The notes below the pieces were generated by a model. It did not search any database and was not told where the DNA came from. It saw nothing but the letters and a program-made list of their open reading frames with translations. This document shows, piece by piece, positions 17,859 to 27,883 of a DNA stretch of 64,000 bases. Numbering within the stretch: the first letter of the stretch is position 1; each line of letters begins with the position of its first letter. Location: contig NZ_QTQP01000038.1 in NCBI RefSeq assembly GCF_003854275.1, positions 1 to 64,000 on the forward strand, read 5' to 3'. The position numbers and the translations under genes were made by a program. This DNA comes from Burkholderia sp. Bp8963. Its GTDB lineage: Bacteria; Pseudomonadota; Gammaproteobacteria; Burkholderiales; Burkholderiaceae.

Positions 17859-17896
17859 AAAAAAGCCGTTCATGAAACCGTGAACGGCTTTTTTTC
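17859..17896 (+). terminator. Intrinsic terminator after clpX
   Basis: AGCCGTTCA (17864-17872) and TGAACGGCT (17881-17889) form a 9-bp stem with an 8-nt loop, preceded by an A-run and followed by a long T-run. It can work in both directions and separates clpPX from lon. Confidence 0.92.
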
Positions 17897-18032
17897 GTTT
17901 ATCTTGTGGGTAACTCTGACTCGACGCGCGGTGGTTACTTTCTTACCGAATATTTCCCACGCTTGAAGGCCTTGCAATCCGAAGTGCCGGCCTCAATTAC
18001 CGAACAATTGATTCCACTCATGGGGAAATGAA

Positions 18033-20459
18033 ATGTCAGGCACCCAACTTCTCCCGCCGGAACGCATCACGCTCCCGCTGCTGCCGCTGCGGGACGTCGT
18101 CGTTTTCCCGCACATGGTGATTCCGCTCTTCGTGGGCCGGCCGAAATCGATCAAGGCCCTCGAAGCAGCGATGGAAGGCGGCAAGCACATCATGCTGGTC
18201 GCCCAGAAGACCGCGGCCAAAGACGAACCGACCGAAAAGGACATGTACGAGGTCGGTTGCGTCGCCAATATCCTGCAGATGCTGAAGCTGCCGGACGGCA
18301 CCGTGAAGGTGCTCGTCGAAGGCCTGCAGCGCGCGAAGGCACTGTCGATCGAGGAACAGGAGACGCAGTTCTCCTGCGAAGTGATGCCGCTCGAACCGGA
18401 CCACGCCGATAGCGCGGAAACGGAAGCGCTGCGTCGCGCGATCGTGTCGCAGTTCGACCAGTACGTGAAGCTGAACAAGAAGATCCCGCCGGAGATCCTC
18501 ACGTCGCTGTCGGGCATCGACGAAGCGGGCCGCCTCGCGGACACCATCGCCGCGCACCTGCCGCTCAAGCTCGACCAGAAGCAGCACATCCTCGAGATGT
18601 TCCCGGTCGTCGAACGGCTCGAGCACCTGCTCGCGCAGCTCGAAGCCGAGATCGACATCCTGCAGGTCGAAAAGCGCATCCGCGGGCGCGTGAAGCGCCA
18701 GATGGAGAAGAGCCAGCGCGAGTACTACCTGAACGAACAGGTCAAGGCGATCCAGAAGGAACTGGGCGAAGGCGAAGAGGGTGCGGATCTCGAGGAGCTC
18801 GAGAAGCGCATCAATGCCGCGCGCATGCCGAAGGAAGCGAAGAAGAAGGCCGACGCCGAGCTGAAGAAGCTGAAGCTGATGTCGCCGATGTCGGCGGAAG
18901 CGACGGTCGTGCGCAACTACATCGACACGCTGATCGGCCTGCCGTGGCGCAAGAAGAGCAAGGTCAACAACGACCTGTCGAACGCCGAGCAGGTGCTCGA
19001 CGAGGATCACTACGGCCTCGAGAAGGTCAAGGAACGCATCCTCGAGTATCTCGCGGTGCAACAGCGCGTCGACAAGGTGAAGGCGCCGATCCTGTGCCTC
19101 GTCGGGCCTCCGGGCGTCGGCAAGACCTCGCTCGGCCAGTCGATCGCGCGTGCGACGAACCGCAAGTTCGTCCGCATGGCGTTGGGTGGCGTGCGTGACG
19201 AGGCCGAGATCCGCGGCCACCGTCGCACGTACATCGGTTCGATGCCGGGCAAGATCCTGCAGAGCCTCACGAAGGTCGGTGTGCGCAATCCGCTGTTCCT
19301 GCTCGACGAAGTCGACAAGATGGGCATGGATTTCCGTGGCGATCCGTCGTCGGCGCTGCTCGAAGTGCTCGATCCGGAACAGAACCACACGTTCGCCGAT
19401 CACTACATCGAGGTCGATTTCGACCTGTCGGACGTGATGTTCGTCGCGACGTCGAACTCGCTGAACATCCCGCCGCCGCTGCTCGACCGGATGGAAGTGA
19501 TCCGCCTGTCGGGCTACACGGAAGACGAGAAGGTCAGCATCGCGCAGCGTTACCTGCTGCCGAAGCAGAAGAAGAACAACGGCCTGAAGGAAGGCGAGGT
19601 CGACGTGACCGAGCAGGCGATTCGCGACATCATCCGCTATTACACGCGTGAAGCCGGTGTGCGTTCGCTCGAGCGGGAAGTGTCGAAGATCTGCCGCAAG
19701 GTCGTGAAGATGCTGCTGCTGAAGAAGGCATCGGGCACGATCAAGGTCGATGGCGACAACCTCGATACGTTCCTCGGCGTGCGCAAGTACGACTTCGGCC
19801 TTGCCGCGAAGGAAAACCAGGTCGGTCAGGTGACGGGCCTCGCGTGGACGGAAGTCGGTGGCGATCTGCTGACGATCGAAGCCGCGGTGATGCCGGGCAA
19901 GGGCAACGTGATCCGCACGGGTTCGCTTGGCGACGTGATGAAGGAGTCGGTCGAGGCTGCGCGTTCGGTCGTGCGTTCGCGTTCGCGGCGTCTGGGCATC
20001 AAGGATGAGGCGTTCGAGAAGCAGGACATCCACATCCACGTGCCGGAAGGTGCGACGCCGAAGGACGGTCCGTCCGCCGGCGGCGCGATGACGACCGCGC
20101 TGGTGTCGGTGCTGACGGGCATTCCCGTGCGCGCCGATGTCGCGATGACGGGCGAAATCACGCTACGTGGCGAAGTTCTGCCGATCGGCGGGCTGAAGGA
20201 GAAGTTGCTGGCAGCGCATCGCGGCGGCATCAAGCTCGTGCTGATTCCGGAAGAGAACGTGAAGGATCTCGCCGAGATTCCGGACAACGTGAAGAACGCG
20301 ATCGAGATCGTGCCGGTCCGCTGGATCGACAAGGTGCTCGAACTCGCGCTCGAGCGTGCGCCGACACCGCTGCCGCCGGAAGAAGAGGCGAAGGCTGCTG
20401 CGGCTCCCGTCGCGGAAACGGCGAAGGATGCCGGCTCGACGGAAGTCGTCAAGCACTGA
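18033..20459 (+). CDS. lon: ATP-dependent protease Lon
   Basis: 808-residue cytosolic AAA+ serine protease that degrades misfolded and regulatory proteins. The N-terminal substrate-binding domain begins [20 protein letters not shown]. Walker A is GPPGVGKT at residues 358-365, and the proteolytic domain has the catalytic Ser681 in [10 protein letters not shown] with the Lys about 43 residues later in [11 protein letters not shown]. The C-terminal tail is rich in Ala, Glu and Pro. The gene is separated from clpX by a terminator and 135 bp, and it ends in its own terminator. Heat-shock control is expected from the family, but I could not find a convincing sigma-32 site. Confidence 0.98.
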   Translation: MSGTQLLPPERITLPLLPLRDVVVFPHMVIPLFVGRPKSIKALEAAMEGGKHIMLVAQKTAAKDEPTEKDMYEVGCVANILQMLKLPDGTVKVLVEGLQRAKALSIEEQETQFSCEVMPLEPDHADSAETEALRRAIVSQFDQYVKLNKKIPPEILTSLSGIDEAGRLADTIAAHLPLKLDQKQHILEMFPVVERLEHLLAQLEAEIDILQVEKRIRGRVKRQMEKSQREYYLNEQVKAIQKELGEGEEGADLEELEKRINAARMPKEAKKKADAELKKLKLMSPMSAEATVVRNYIDTLIGLPWRKKSKVNNDLSNAEQVLDEDHYGLEKVKERILEYLAVQQRVDKVKAPILCLVGPPGVGKTSLGQSIARATNRKFVRMALGGVRDEAEIRGHRRTYIGSMPGKILQSLTKVGVRNPLFLLDEVDKMGMDFRGDPSSALLEVLDPEQNHTFADHYIEVDFDLSDVMFVATSNSLNIPPPLLDRMEVIRLSGYTEDEKVSIAQRYLLPKQKKNNGLKEGEVDVTEQAIRDIIRYYTREAGVRSLEREVSKICRKVVKMLLLKKASGTIKVDGDNLDTFLGVRKYDFGLAAKENQVGQVTGLAWTEVGGDLLTIEAAVMPGKGNVIRTGSLGDVMKESVEAARSVVRSRSRRLGIKDEAFEKQDIHIHVPEGATPKDGPSAGGAMTTALVSVLTGIPVRADVAMTGEITLRGEVLPIGGLKEKLLAAHRGGIKLVLIPEENVKDLAEIPDNVKNAIEIVPVRWIDKVLELALERAPTPLPPEEEAKAAAAPVAETAKDAGSTEVVKH

Positions 20460-20482
20460 GTCTGATGTAACGGCTGTACACG

Positions 20483-20511
20483 AAACCCGCGGTATGTCCG
20501 CGGGTTTTTTT
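20483..20511 (+). terminator. Intrinsic terminator after lon
   Basis: AAACCCGCGG (20483-20492) pairs with CCGCGGGTTT (20498-20507) around a 5-nt loop, followed by a T-run. It begins 24 bp after the lon stop. Confidence 0.92.
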
Positions 20512-20708
20512 ACACGCGTTCGGCGTGGCGCCATGCCGGAGCGCGGCGATGACGACGAGTGTTTCCGCACACCGGCTCACCGATCAGGATCGGTGCTGAA
20601 AAAATTCCTCGATAAGGGGCTGGTAAAGTCTTGAGGGATGAATTAATATTGCGGGCTCGCTGGTTGTTGATGCCGAAACGCAGATCGCAGCCAGATTGAA
20701 TCCGGAAC

Positions 20709-20784
20709 GGGTGCTTAGCTCAGCTGGTAGAGCGGCGCCCTTACAAGGCGTAGGTCGGGGGTTCGAACCCCTCAGCACCCACCA
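20709..20784 (+). tRNA. tRNA-Val (anticodon TAC)
   Basis: 76-nt cloverleaf with encoded CCA. The acceptor pairs GGGTGCT with AGCACCC, the D arm is GCTCAGCTGGTAGAGC, the anticodon loop is CTTACAA and the T arm contains GGTTCGAACCC. It is first of a two-tRNA unit. Confidence 0.97.
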
Positions 20785-20807
20785 GTTTCGCGATTCAGCA
20801 AGACCAA

Positions 20808-20884
20808 GGAGCGGTAGTTCAGTCGGTTAGAATACCGGCCTGTCACGCCGGGGGTCGCGGGTTCGAGTCCCGTCCGCTCCGCCA
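20808..20884 (+). tRNA. tRNA-Asp (anticodon GTC)
   Basis: 77-nt cloverleaf with encoded CCA. The acceptor pairs GGAGCGG with CCGCTCC, the anticodon loop CTGTCAC gives GTC, and the T arm contains GGGTTCGAGTCCC. It lies 23 bp after tRNA-Val and shares its terminator, so the two form one transcript. Confidence 0.97.
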
Positions 20885-20891
20885 AAACAAT

Positions 20892-20918
20892 AAATGCCCG
20901 CCTTGTGCGGGCATTTTT
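20892..20918 (+). terminator. Intrinsic terminator of the tRNA pair
   Basis: ATGCCCGC (20894-20901) pairs with GCGGGCAT (20907-20914) around CTTGT, followed by TTTT. It starts 8 bp after the CCA end of tRNA-Asp. Confidence 0.9.
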
Positions 20919-21027
20919 GTTTGTCGATCGATATGCCCGCTCAGGTGCATCAGGGCCGCAACGACCGCCGCCTGCACCACCGACAGCCCGCCGCCGGACG
21001 CCGGTTCGCCTTTTTTCCTGCCCACTG

Positions 21028-21058
21028 TTGTAATATCGGGCGTTTTGTCCAATATACC
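21028..21058 (+). promoter_or_regulatory. Candidate promoter for ppiD
   Basis: TTGTAA at 21028-21033 and AATATACC at 21051-21058 give a plausible -35/-10 pair in a locally AT-rich stretch. The -10 ends 10 bp before the ATG, so any leader would be very short. Another TAATAT lies at 21031. Exact boxes are uncertain. Confidence 0.35.
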
Positions 21059-21067
21059 CCGTCACGC

Positions 21068-23002
21068 ATGCTCGATTTCTTCCGTAATCACCAGCGCCTG
21101 ATGATGGCGCTCCTGCTCCTGATCGTGTTGCCGGGGCTGGGTTTCGTCGGGATTCAAGGTTTCCGCGGCTTCTTCGACGAAAGCGCGAACGTCGCAGCGG
21201 TCAACGGGCACAAGATCACGCGTGTCGAATTCGACGGCGCGTTCCGCCAGCAGATCGATCGCGCACGCCAGATGCTCGGCGGGCAGTTCGACGTGAAGGC
21301 GTTCGATACGCCCGAGCACCGCAAGGAAGTGCTCGACGGCCTGATCCAGCAGCGTGTGCTCGCCGACGAGACGCAGCGCCTGCACCTGACCGCATCCGAC
21401 AATGCGGTGCGCGACGCACTGCTGAGCGATCCGATGATTGCATCGCTGAAGAAGCCGGACGGCTCGATCGACGTCGAGCGCTACGCGCAGCTGCTGTCGT
21501 TCCAGGGCATGACCCCCGAGCAGTATCAGGAGCGCGTGCGCTACAGTCTCGCGCTGCAGCAGATCCCGGCCAGCATCGTGTCGAGCGCGTTCACGCCGAA
21601 GAGTCTCGCGCAGCATCTGTCCGAGCTCGCCGCGCAGCAGCGTGAAGTGCAGGCACTCGTGCTGAAGACGAGCGACTACGCGTCGAAGGTGCAGCCGACC
21701 GACGCGCAGATCTCCGCTTACTACGACGCGCACAAGCAGAGCTTCGCGACGCCGGAGACCGCGACGATCCAGTACGTCGTCTATTCGCCGGCCGCGGCCG
21801 CCGCGAGCGCGCAGCCGACCGACGCGGACATCAAGAAGTTCTACGACGACAACCCGACGCACTTCCGCAGCGAAGCGCAGGTGCGCGTGAGCCACATCTT
21901 CATTGCGGCGGCGAGCAACGCGAGCGCCGCGGACAAGGCAAGCGCGAAGGCGAAGGCCGAGCAGATCCTCGCCGACGTGAAGGCGCATCCGGACCAGTTC
22001 GCGCAGATCGCACAGAAGAGCTCGCAGGACGCGCCGTCGGCGGCGAAGGGCGGCGACCTCGGCTTCATCACGCGCGGCTCGACCGCGGGCGGCAAGGCGT
22101 TCGACGATGCCGCGTTCGCGCTGAAGCAGGGCGACGTGAGCGGCGTCGTGCAATCGGATCTCGGCTTCCACATCCTGAAGGCGACCGAAGTGAAGCCGTC
22201 GGTGGTCAAGCCGTTCGAGGAAGTGAAGGATTCGATCGCCGCGGACCTGAAGCAACAGTACGCATCGAAGGCGTTCTCGGACAACTCGGAGGGCTTCACG
22301 TCGACCGTCTATGAAAAGGCGAAGAGCCTGCAGCCGGCGGCGGACAAGTACAAGCTGACGATCCAGACGGCCACCGTCACGCCGACGCCGAATCCGGCGC
22401 TGCCGCCGACGAGCCCGCTCAACAACGCGAAGTTCCTCGCGGCGGTGTTCGCGAGCGACTCGGTGAAGAGCCAGAACAACACGCAGGCGATCGACGTCGG
22501 CAACAACACGCTGATCTCGGCGCGCGTGACCGACTACAAGCCGGCCGCCGTGCCCGCGCTCGCCGCGATCAAGGACGCGGTGCGCCAGAAGGTGATCGCC
22601 GAACAGGCGGCTGCGCTCGCGAAGACGGACGGCGCGGCGAAGCTCGCGGAGTTGCAGAAGTCGAAGGCGACCGCAGGCTTTGCGGCGGTCGAGACCGTGT
22701 CGCGCATGCAAGCACACGGCCTGTCGCCCGACGCGCTGAGCGCGGTCTACAAGGTCGACGCGAAGAAGCTGCCGGCGTATGTTGGCGTCGATCTCGGTGC
22801 GGACGGCTACGCGATCTACCGCGTGAACGCCGTGATCCCGGGTACGGCGGTCGATCCGCAGCAACTCGCGGCCGCGCAGCAGCAGATGGCGCAGGTCGAC
22901 GCACAAAGCGAAGGCGAGGCGTACCTCGCCGCGCTGCGCGATCGCTCGAAGGTCAAGCTGTACGGTTCGACGGCCGGCGCCACGCAGGACGGCGGGAACT
23001 GA
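21068..23002 (+). CDS. ppiD: Periplasmic folding chaperone / peptidyl-prolyl isomerase PpiD
   Basis: 644-residue protein anchored in the inner membrane by one N-terminal helix (about residues 12-33, MMALLLLIVLPGLGFVGI), with the bulk in the periplasm near the Sec translocon, where it helps proteins leaving the membrane to fold. A SurA-like N-terminal domain follows the anchor. One parvulin-type domain spans roughly 265-365, starting VRVSHIFIAA and containing GGDLGFITRG and DLGFHILKAT. The rest is an extended chaperone region, Ala- and Lys-rich as usual for Burkholderia. PpiD commonly follows lon, as it does here with two tRNAs between. A terminator follows. Confidence 0.95.
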   Translation: MLDFFRNHQRLMMALLLLIVLPGLGFVGIQGFRGFFDESANVAAVNGHKITRVEFDGAFRQQIDRARQMLGGQFDVKAFDTPEHRKEVLDGLIQQRVLADETQRLHLTASDNAVRDALLSDPMIASLKKPDGSIDVERYAQLLSFQGMTPEQYQERVRYSLALQQIPASIVSSAFTPKSLAQHLSELAAQQREVQALVLKTSDYASKVQPTDAQISAYYDAHKQSFATPETATIQYVVYSPAAAAASAQPTDADIKKFYDDNPTHFRSEAQVRVSHIFIAAASNASAADKASAKAKAEQILADVKAHPDQFAQIAQKSSQDAPSAAKGGDLGFITRGSTAGGKAFDDAAFALKQGDVSGVVQSDLGFHILKATEVKPSVVKPFEEVKDSIAADLKQQYASKAFSDNSEGFTSTVYEKAKSLQPAADKYKLTIQTATVTPTPNPALPPTSPLNNAKFLAAVFASDSVKSQNNTQAIDVGNNTLISARVTDYKPAAVPALAAIKDAVRQKVIAEQAAALAKTDGAAKLAELQKSKATAGFAAVETVSRMQAHGLSPDALSAVYKVDAKKLPAYVGVDLGADGYAIYRVNAVIPGTAVDPQQLAAAQQQMAQVDAQSEGEAYLAALRDRSKVKLYGSTAGATQDGGN

Positions 23003-23020
23003 TTCCCGCAGCGTCGACGA

Positions 23021-23050
23021 AAAGAGCCCCGCCTTCGAGCGGGGCTTTTT
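23021..23050 (+). terminator. Intrinsic terminator after ppiD
   Basis: AGCCCCGC (23025-23032) and GCGGGGCT (23039-23046) form an 8-bp stem with a CTTCGA loop and flanking A- and T-runs. It may also stop the leftward tesA transcript, whose gene ends at 23073. Confidence 0.9.
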
Positions 23051-23072
23051 CATGCCGGCGCGACGCGCGCGT

Positions 23073-23753
23073 TCAACCGCGCGGCTTCGCGAGCAGCGGC
23101 TTCAGCGACGGCCACACGTTGTCGAGCAGCACGCCCTGGGCCTGCCTGGCCGGATGGATCTGGTCGGACTGGAACATCTCCGGCCTGTTCTCGATACCGG
23201 CGAGCAGGAACGGCACGAGCGGCACGCCGAGGTCCTTCGACAGCCGCGTATAGATGCCGTGGAACTTCTGCGTGTAGTCGGGCCCGTAGTTGGGCGGCAC
23301 GTACATGCCGACCAGCACGACCTTCGCGTGCGCGCGCTGCACGTCGGCGACGATCTCGCGCAGGTTGCGCTCGGTCGTCGCGAGCGGCACGCCGCGCAGC
23401 GCATCGTTCGCGCCGAGCTCGACGACGACGATCGCGGGCTTCAGCCGTTGCAGCACCGCCGGCAGGCGGGCCCGGCCGCCGCTCGTCGTATCGCCGCTGA
23501 CGCTCGCGTTCGCGACGCTATAATCGATCCGCTCGGTGGCGAGCCGTTGCCGCAGCAGCGCTACCCATCCCGTGTCGCGCGGCAGGCCGTATTCGGCCGA
23601 CAGGCTGTCGCCAAGCACGACGATCACGGGCTGGCCCGCAGTAGCGGTCGGTACTGTCGTGGCGCCGGCGAGGCCGGCCGTGCTTGCGGCCAGCAAGCCG
23701 CTCAGCAGCGCGGCAAGCGCCGCGCGTCTTTTTCTGCGAATTGTCGTGTCCAT
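23073..23753 (-). CDS. tesA: GDSL-type arylesterase / lysophospholipase (TesA family)
   Basis: 226-residue secreted SGNH hydrolase that cleaves acyl esters and thioesters. A signal peptide is clear: basic RRKRR, then a hydrophobic stretch ending near AGATT. The four SGNH blocks are visible: GDSLSAEYGL (Ser), GD in VSGDTTSGG, the oxyanion Asn in ELGANDALRG, and DQIHP with the catalytic Asp and His. Length matches TesA. The ATG at 23753 shares the palindromic CATG with the ATG of the divergent ATPase gene; a longer form from 23777 is possible. The tesA/ybbA divergent pair is also found in E. coli. Confidence 0.93.
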   Translation of the reverse strand: MDTTIRRKRRAALAALLSGLLAASTAGLAGATTVPTATAGQPVIVVLGDSLSAEYGLPRDTGWVALLRQRLATERIDYSVANASVSGDTTSGGRARLPAVLQRLKPAIVVVELGANDALRGVPLATTERNLREIVADVQRAHAKVVLVGMYVPPNYGPDYTQKFHGIYTRLSKDLGVPLVPFLLAGIENRPEMFQSDQIHPARQAQGVLLDNVWPSLKPLLAKPRG

Positions 23754-24468
23754 GCTCAAGATCAACGATCCGGTCATCGAAGCGCATCAAGTGTGCAAGC
23801 AGGTCGCCGACGCGACGGGCGAGCTGACGATCCTCGACGGCATCGACCTCACCGTGCGGTCCGGCAGCAGCCTCGCGATCGTCGGCGCGTCGGGGTCGGG
23901 GAAATCCACGCTGCTCGGCCTGCTTGCGGGGTTGGACAGCGCGACGAGCGGCACGGTTCGCCTGCTCGGCCAGCCGCTCGACCAGCTCGACGAGGACGAG
24001 CGGGCCGCGCTGCGCAACGGCGCGGTCGGGTTCGTGTTCCAGTCGTTCCAGCTGATGCCGCACCTGACCGCGCTGGAAAACGTGATGCTGCCGCTCGAGC
24101 TGCAAGGCGGGATCGGCGCACGCGAGGCGGCCGAGCGCGCGCGTGCGCTGCTTGTGCAGGTCGGGCTCGGCGAACGTACCACGCATTACCCGAAGCTGCT
24201 GTCCGGCGGCGAGCAGCAGCGCGTTGCGCTCGCCCGCGCATTCGTCACGCATCCGGCGATCCTGTTCGCCGACGAACCGACCGGCAGCCTCGACGCGGCG
24301 ACGGGGCACGCGGTGATCGACCTGATGTTCGAGCTCAATCGCACGCACGGCGCGACGCTCGTGCTGGTCACGCACGATCCGGAGCTCGCGCGCCGCTGCG
24401 CGACGACCGTGACGCTCGACGCGGGCCGTATCGTGACGCCGCGCACGGCGCAGCGCGGCGCGTCCTGA
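23752..24468 (+). CDS. ybbA: ABC transporter ATPase (LolD/YbbA type)
   Basis: 238-residue nucleotide-binding subunit of a MacB/LolD-type ABC system. Walker A is GASGSGKST, the Q-loop lies in VFQSFQLMPHLTALENV, the signature is LSGGEQQRVALARA, Walker B is ILFADEPTGSLD and the switch His is in VLVTHDP. It starts inside the CATG shared with tesA. In E. coli the same pair is followed by the large permease gene ybbP, but here the next gene is pgi on the opposite strand, 57 bp away. Either the permease is encoded elsewhere or the ATPase works with another membrane protein. Confidence 0.93.
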   Translation: MLKINDPVIEAHQVCKQVADATGELTILDGIDLTVRSGSSLAIVGASGSGKSTLLGLLAGLDSATSGTVRLLGQPLDQLDEDERAALRNGAVGFVFQSFQLMPHLTALENVMLPLELQGGIGAREAAERARALLVQVGLGERTTHYPKLLSGGEQQRVALARAFVTHPAILFADEPTGSLDAATGHAVIDLMFELNRTHGATLVLVTHDPELARRCATTVTLDAGRIVTPRTAQRGAS

Positions 24469-24483
24469 CGGCGCTATGCCAAT

Positions 24484-24519
24484 CCGGCCGCGCGTACGCA
24501 TCGCACGTCGCGCGGCCGG
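24484..24519. other. Convergent-gap hairpin (ybbA / pgi)
   Basis: CCGGCCGCGCG (24484-24494) and CGCGCGGCCGG (24509-24519) form a perfect 11-bp inverted repeat with a 14-nt loop, filling most of the 57-bp gap between convergent genes. There is no T-run. It may act as a bidirectional transcription barrier. Confidence 0.5.
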
Positions 24520-24525
24520 CGTGCA

Positions 24526-26148
24526 TCAGCGCTTGAGCGCGGCGCGCGCGCGGGCGATCAGCGCGGTCGTCGACGAATCGTGCTTCGCCGGATCGAGCGC
24601 GTCGGCCGACAGGTCGGTCTCGACCACCTTGCCGAGGATCTTGCCGAGCTCGACACCCCACTGGTCGAACGGATTGATCTGCCACACCGATGCCTGCACC
24701 AGCACCTTGTGCTCGTAGAGCGCAATCAGCGCGCCGAGCGCGCGGGGCGTCAGCGCGTCGACGAGCAGCGTCGTCGTCGGACGGTTGCCGGGGAACGTCA
24801 GGTGCGGCGCGAGCGCCTCGTTGCCGGGCCCGGCAACCTTGCGCGCCTCGTCGAGCGTGCGGCCGAGCATCAGCGCCTCGCTCTGCGCGAAGCAGTTCGC
24901 GAGGAGCTTCGGGTGGTGGCTCGCGAGCGGATGCTCGGGCGTCAGCACCGCGACGAAGTCGATCGGCACGATCGTCGGCCCCTGGTGCAGCATCTGGAAG
25001 AACGCGTGCTGGCCGTTGGTGCCCGGTTCGCCCCACGTGACGGCGGACGTCGGATAGTCGACGAACGTGCCGTCGAGCCGCGCGGACTTGCCGTTGCTCT
25101 CCATCTCGAGTTGCTGCAGGTACGACGGCAGGAAATGCAGCGCTTCCGAATACGGCGCGACGAGGTAGCTCTGCGAGCCGAAGAAGTTCCGATACCAGAT
25201 GCCGATCATACCGAGCAGCACCGGCAGGTTGCGCTCGAGCGGTGCTTCGCGGAAATGGCGGTCCATGTCGTTCGCGCCGGCGAGCAGCTCGTCGAACTGC
25301 TCGGGGCCGATCGCGATCATGATCGACAGTCCGACTGCCGACCACAGCGAATAGCGGCCGCCGACCCAGTCCCACATCTCGAACACGTTGTTCTCGGCGA
25401 TGCCGAACCGCACGACTTCGGCCGGGTTCGCGGACACGCCGACGAAATGCTTCGACAGCTCGCTTTCCGGGCAACCCTTCGAGATGAACCAGTCGCGCAG
25501 CGAGCACGCGTTCGTCATCGTCTCGAGCGTCGTGAAGGTTTTCGACACGATGATCGCGAGCGTTTCTTCCGGATCGACCTGCTCGAGCACGCGCGCGAGA
25601 TCGGCGCCGTCGACGTTCGACACGAAGTGGGTCGAGATCTCGGGCGTCGCGACGTGGTGCAGCGCATGAACGACCATCTTCGGTCCGAGGTCCGAGCCGC
25701 CGATGCCGATGTTGATCACGTAGCGGATGCGCTTGCCCGTGTAGCCGGTCCATGCGCCGCTGCGCACCGCGCGCGCGAACGTCGCCATCTTCGCGCGCTC
25801 GGCGCTGACTTGCGCGTGGAACGGTGCATGCGGATCGGTCGCGCGCAGTGCCGTGTGCAACGCCGCGCGGCCTTCGGTCGGGTTGACGACGTCGCCCGCG
25901 AACATCGCGTCGCGGCGCGCTTCGACGCCCGCGTCGCGCGCGAGCTGCGCGAGCAGGCGCAGCGTGTCGTCGGTGATGCGGTTCTTCGAGAAATCGGCCG
26001 CAAGACCGCCGCCCGAGAACGTGAAGCGCTCGGCGCGGGTCGGGGCAGGGTCGTTTTCCGGCGCGAACCAGTCGCGCAACCGGGCGTTGCGGATCTGTTC
26101 GTAATGGGTTTTCAGCGCAGTCCAGGCGGGGAACGAATTCAGCGTCAT
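24526..26148 (-). CDS. pgi: Glucose-6-phosphate isomerase
   Basis: 540-residue isomerase interconverting glucose 6-phosphate and fructose 6-phosphate. Family motifs are [13 protein letters not shown], the phosphate-binding [22 protein letters not shown], and [15 protein letters not shown] with the catalytic His region. Near the C-terminus, [13 protein letters not shown] carries the catalytic Lys. Length is normal (about 540-550). The gene is leftward and 120 bp downstream of nnr on the same strand, with room for its own promoter. Confidence 0.98.
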   Translation of the reverse strand: MTLNSFPAWTALKTHYEQIRNARLRDWFAPENDPAPTRAERFTFSGGGLAADFSKNRITDDTLRLLAQLARDAGVEARRDAMFAGDVVNPTEGRAALHTALRATDPHAPFHAQVSAERAKMATFARAVRSGAWTGYTGKRIRYVINIGIGGSDLGPKMVVHALHHVATPEISTHFVSNVDGADLARVLEQVDPEETLAIIVSKTFTTLETMTNACSLRDWFISKGCPESELSKHFVGVSANPAEVVRFGIAENNVFEMWDWVGGRYSLWSAVGLSIMIAIGPEQFDELLAGANDMDRHFREAPLERNLPVLLGMIGIWYRNFFGSQSYLVAPYSEALHFLPSYLQQLEMESNGKSARLDGTFVDYPTSAVTWGEPGTNGQHAFFQMLHQGPTIVPIDFVAVLTPEHPLASHHPKLLANCFAQSEALMLGRTLDEARKVAGPGNEALAPHLTFPGNRPTTTLLVDALTPRALGALIALYEHKVLVQASVWQINPFDQWGVELGKILGKVVETDLSADALDPAKHDSSTTALIARARAALKR

Positions 26149-26268
26149 GGCGGTTCAAGTGAGGCGTGAATCGGGAGGAATGCCGCACCGGCGCATCGGG
26201 ATCATCGGGATCGGATGTCCGGCGGACGAGAGGGCCCGCCGCTCGGCGGGGGACTCAGTATAGCGGCG

Positions 26269-27840
26269 TTATGTGTCCGCGCGCCCGCATGGGTAAAAAA
26301 GGCGATTGATCAGCGTGCGCACCGTCGGCGCCAGTTCGCCGGCCGTCAGGCCGGCCGGGCCCGCGCCGCTGGCGACCAGCGTGTCGGCCGCGAGGCCGTG
26401 CAGGTACACGCCCGCGAGCGCGGCCGCGCAGGGCGCGACACGCTGCGCGAGCAGCGCGCCGATCAGTCCGCCGAGCACATCGCCCGTGCCGCCCGTCGCG
26501 AGCGCTGCGTTGCCGGTCGGGTTGACCGTCAGGCGGCCGTCGGGCGCGGCGATCACGGTGCCCGCGCCCTTCAGCACGACGACGCTCGCGAAGCGCGCGG
26601 CGAGCGTGTGCGCGGCCGCGAGCCGGTCGCGCTGCACGGTGGCGGTATCGCAGCCGAGCAGCCGCGCGGCTTCGAGCGGGTGCGGGGTCAGGATGCACGG
26701 ATTGCCCTGCGCGCCGCGCGCCGCGACGGCGGCGGCGAGCGCCGGGTGCGTGGCGACCAGGTTCAGCGCGTCGGCGTCGAGCAGCGTCGCCGCGCCGTGC
26801 GCGAGCACGTTGCGCACGAGCGTTGCCGCGGCTTCGCGCGTGCCGAGGCCGCAGCCGGCCGCGATGGCGGTCATCGCGGTGAGATCGAGGGTGTCGGCCG
26901 GGTGCAGCATCAGCTCGGGAAACGGCGGGTCGTACGGCGGCGCGCCCGTGCCGAGCAAGCCGACGTGCACCTTGCCCGCGCCGGCGAACAGCGCCGCGCG
27001 CGCGGCGAGGATCGGCGCGCCGCACATGCCGGTGTCGCCGCCGATCACCGCGAGGCTGCCGAACGTGCCCTTGTGCGACGCGTGCGCGCGGGCGGGCAGT
27101 GCCGCGGCGAACAGCGCGGGTGCATTCAGCATCGTGGCAGATGTGGCGGGTGTGGCAGACGTGGCAGACGTGGCAGACGGCGGGACGTCGAGCGACGCGA
27201 CGTCGACCTCGCCCGCGAGATCGCGGCCTTCGCCCATGTAGAGGCCGGGCTTCGCGGCGATGAAGGTCAGCGTGTGCGTCGCGGCCACCGCGACGCCCGC
27301 GCCGACGACCTGACCCGTATCGCTGTCGAGGCCGCTCGGCACGTCGAGCGCGAGCACGCGGCCGGTCGTCCGCGCGCGGCCGGCGATGCGCGCCGCGAGG
27401 TCCGCGAACGCGCCGTCGAGCGCGCGGGCGAGGCCGATCCCGAACAGGCCGTCGACGACCCATGCGTAACCGTCGAACGATGCGGGCGGTTCCGTCGATA
27501 TCGGCACGCCGGCCGCCCGGGCCATGCGGAGCGCCCATTGCGCGTCGTCCGGCTTCACCGCGACCGGCATCCACGCTTCGGTCGCGACGCCGAGCCGCTG
27601 CAGTTCCGCCGCCGCGACGAGCGCGTCGCCGCCGTTGTTGCCGGGGCCGACTGCGAACCACACCGGGCGATCGTCGTCGGCGAGGCGCTCGGACAGCCAG
27701 CGCGCGGCAGCGGTGCCTGCGCGGCCCATCAGCGCGTGCGGCGGCAGCGTCGCGGCTGCGGCGGTTTCGGCGGCACGCAAGTCGGCGACGCGCAACAGCG
27801 CGATCGGGGCGGGGGCGGAAAGCGGGCGGGTGACGGTCAT
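26269..27840 (-). CDS. nnr: Bifunctional NAD(P)H-hydrate epimerase / ADP-dependent dehydratase
   Basis: 523-residue metabolite-repair enzyme that restores damaged NADHX/NADPHX. The N-terminal YjeF-type epimerase domain (about 1-230) includes VGPGNNGGDALVAA. The C-terminal ribokinase-like dehydratase domain (about 255-515) includes VIGGDTGMCGAP and the ADP/Mg site NAALATGGTGDVLGGLIG. Between the domains lies a linker made of SAT/PAT triplets, encoded by five 9-bp tandem repeats. The ATG at 27840 was chosen because upstream in-frame residues are random-looking. The DadA-like gene ends just upstream on the same strand. Confidence 0.95.
   Translation of the reverse strand: MTVTRPLSAPAPIALLRVADLRAAETAAAATLPPHALMGRAGTAAARWLSERLADDDRPVWFAVGPGNNGGDALVAAAELQRLGVATEAWMPVAVKPDDAQWALRMARAAGVPISTEPPASFDGYAWVVDGLFGIGLARALDGAFADLAARIAGRARTTGRVLALDVPSGLDSDTGQVVGAGVAVAATHTLTFIAAKPGLYMGEGRDLAGEVDVASLDVPPSATSATSATPATSATMLNAPALFAAALPARAHASHKGTFGSLAVIGGDTGMCGAPILAARAALFAGAGKVHVGLLGTGAPPYDPPFPELMLHPADTLDLTAMTAIAAGCGLGTREAAATLVRNVLAHGAATLLDADALNLVATHPALAAAVAARGAQGNPCILTPHPLEAARLLGCDTATVQRDRLAAAHTLAARFASVVVLKGAGTVIAAPDGRLTVNPTGNAALATGGTGDVLGGLIGALLAQRVAPCAAALAGVYLHGLAADTLVASGAGPAGLTAGELAPTVRTLINRLFYPCGRADT
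27134..27178. repeat. Five 9-bp tandem repeats inside nnr
   Basis: Units GTGGCAGAT, GTGGCGGGT and three copies of GTGGCAGAC follow without gaps. On the coding strand they read SATSATSATPATSAT in the linker between the two Nnr domains. As units are a multiple of three, copy-number change keeps the frame. Confidence 0.9.
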
Positions 27841-27883
27841 GGCGGCGGAAGAAGGGAGCCGCCAGGCAAGCCCGCGCGGCCGG

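Noticed and set aside
17941-18032. Sigma-32 heat-shock promoter for lon
   Set aside because: CTTGAA occurs at 17962-17967, but no CCCCAT-type -10 lies at the right spacing, so the match is not good enough.
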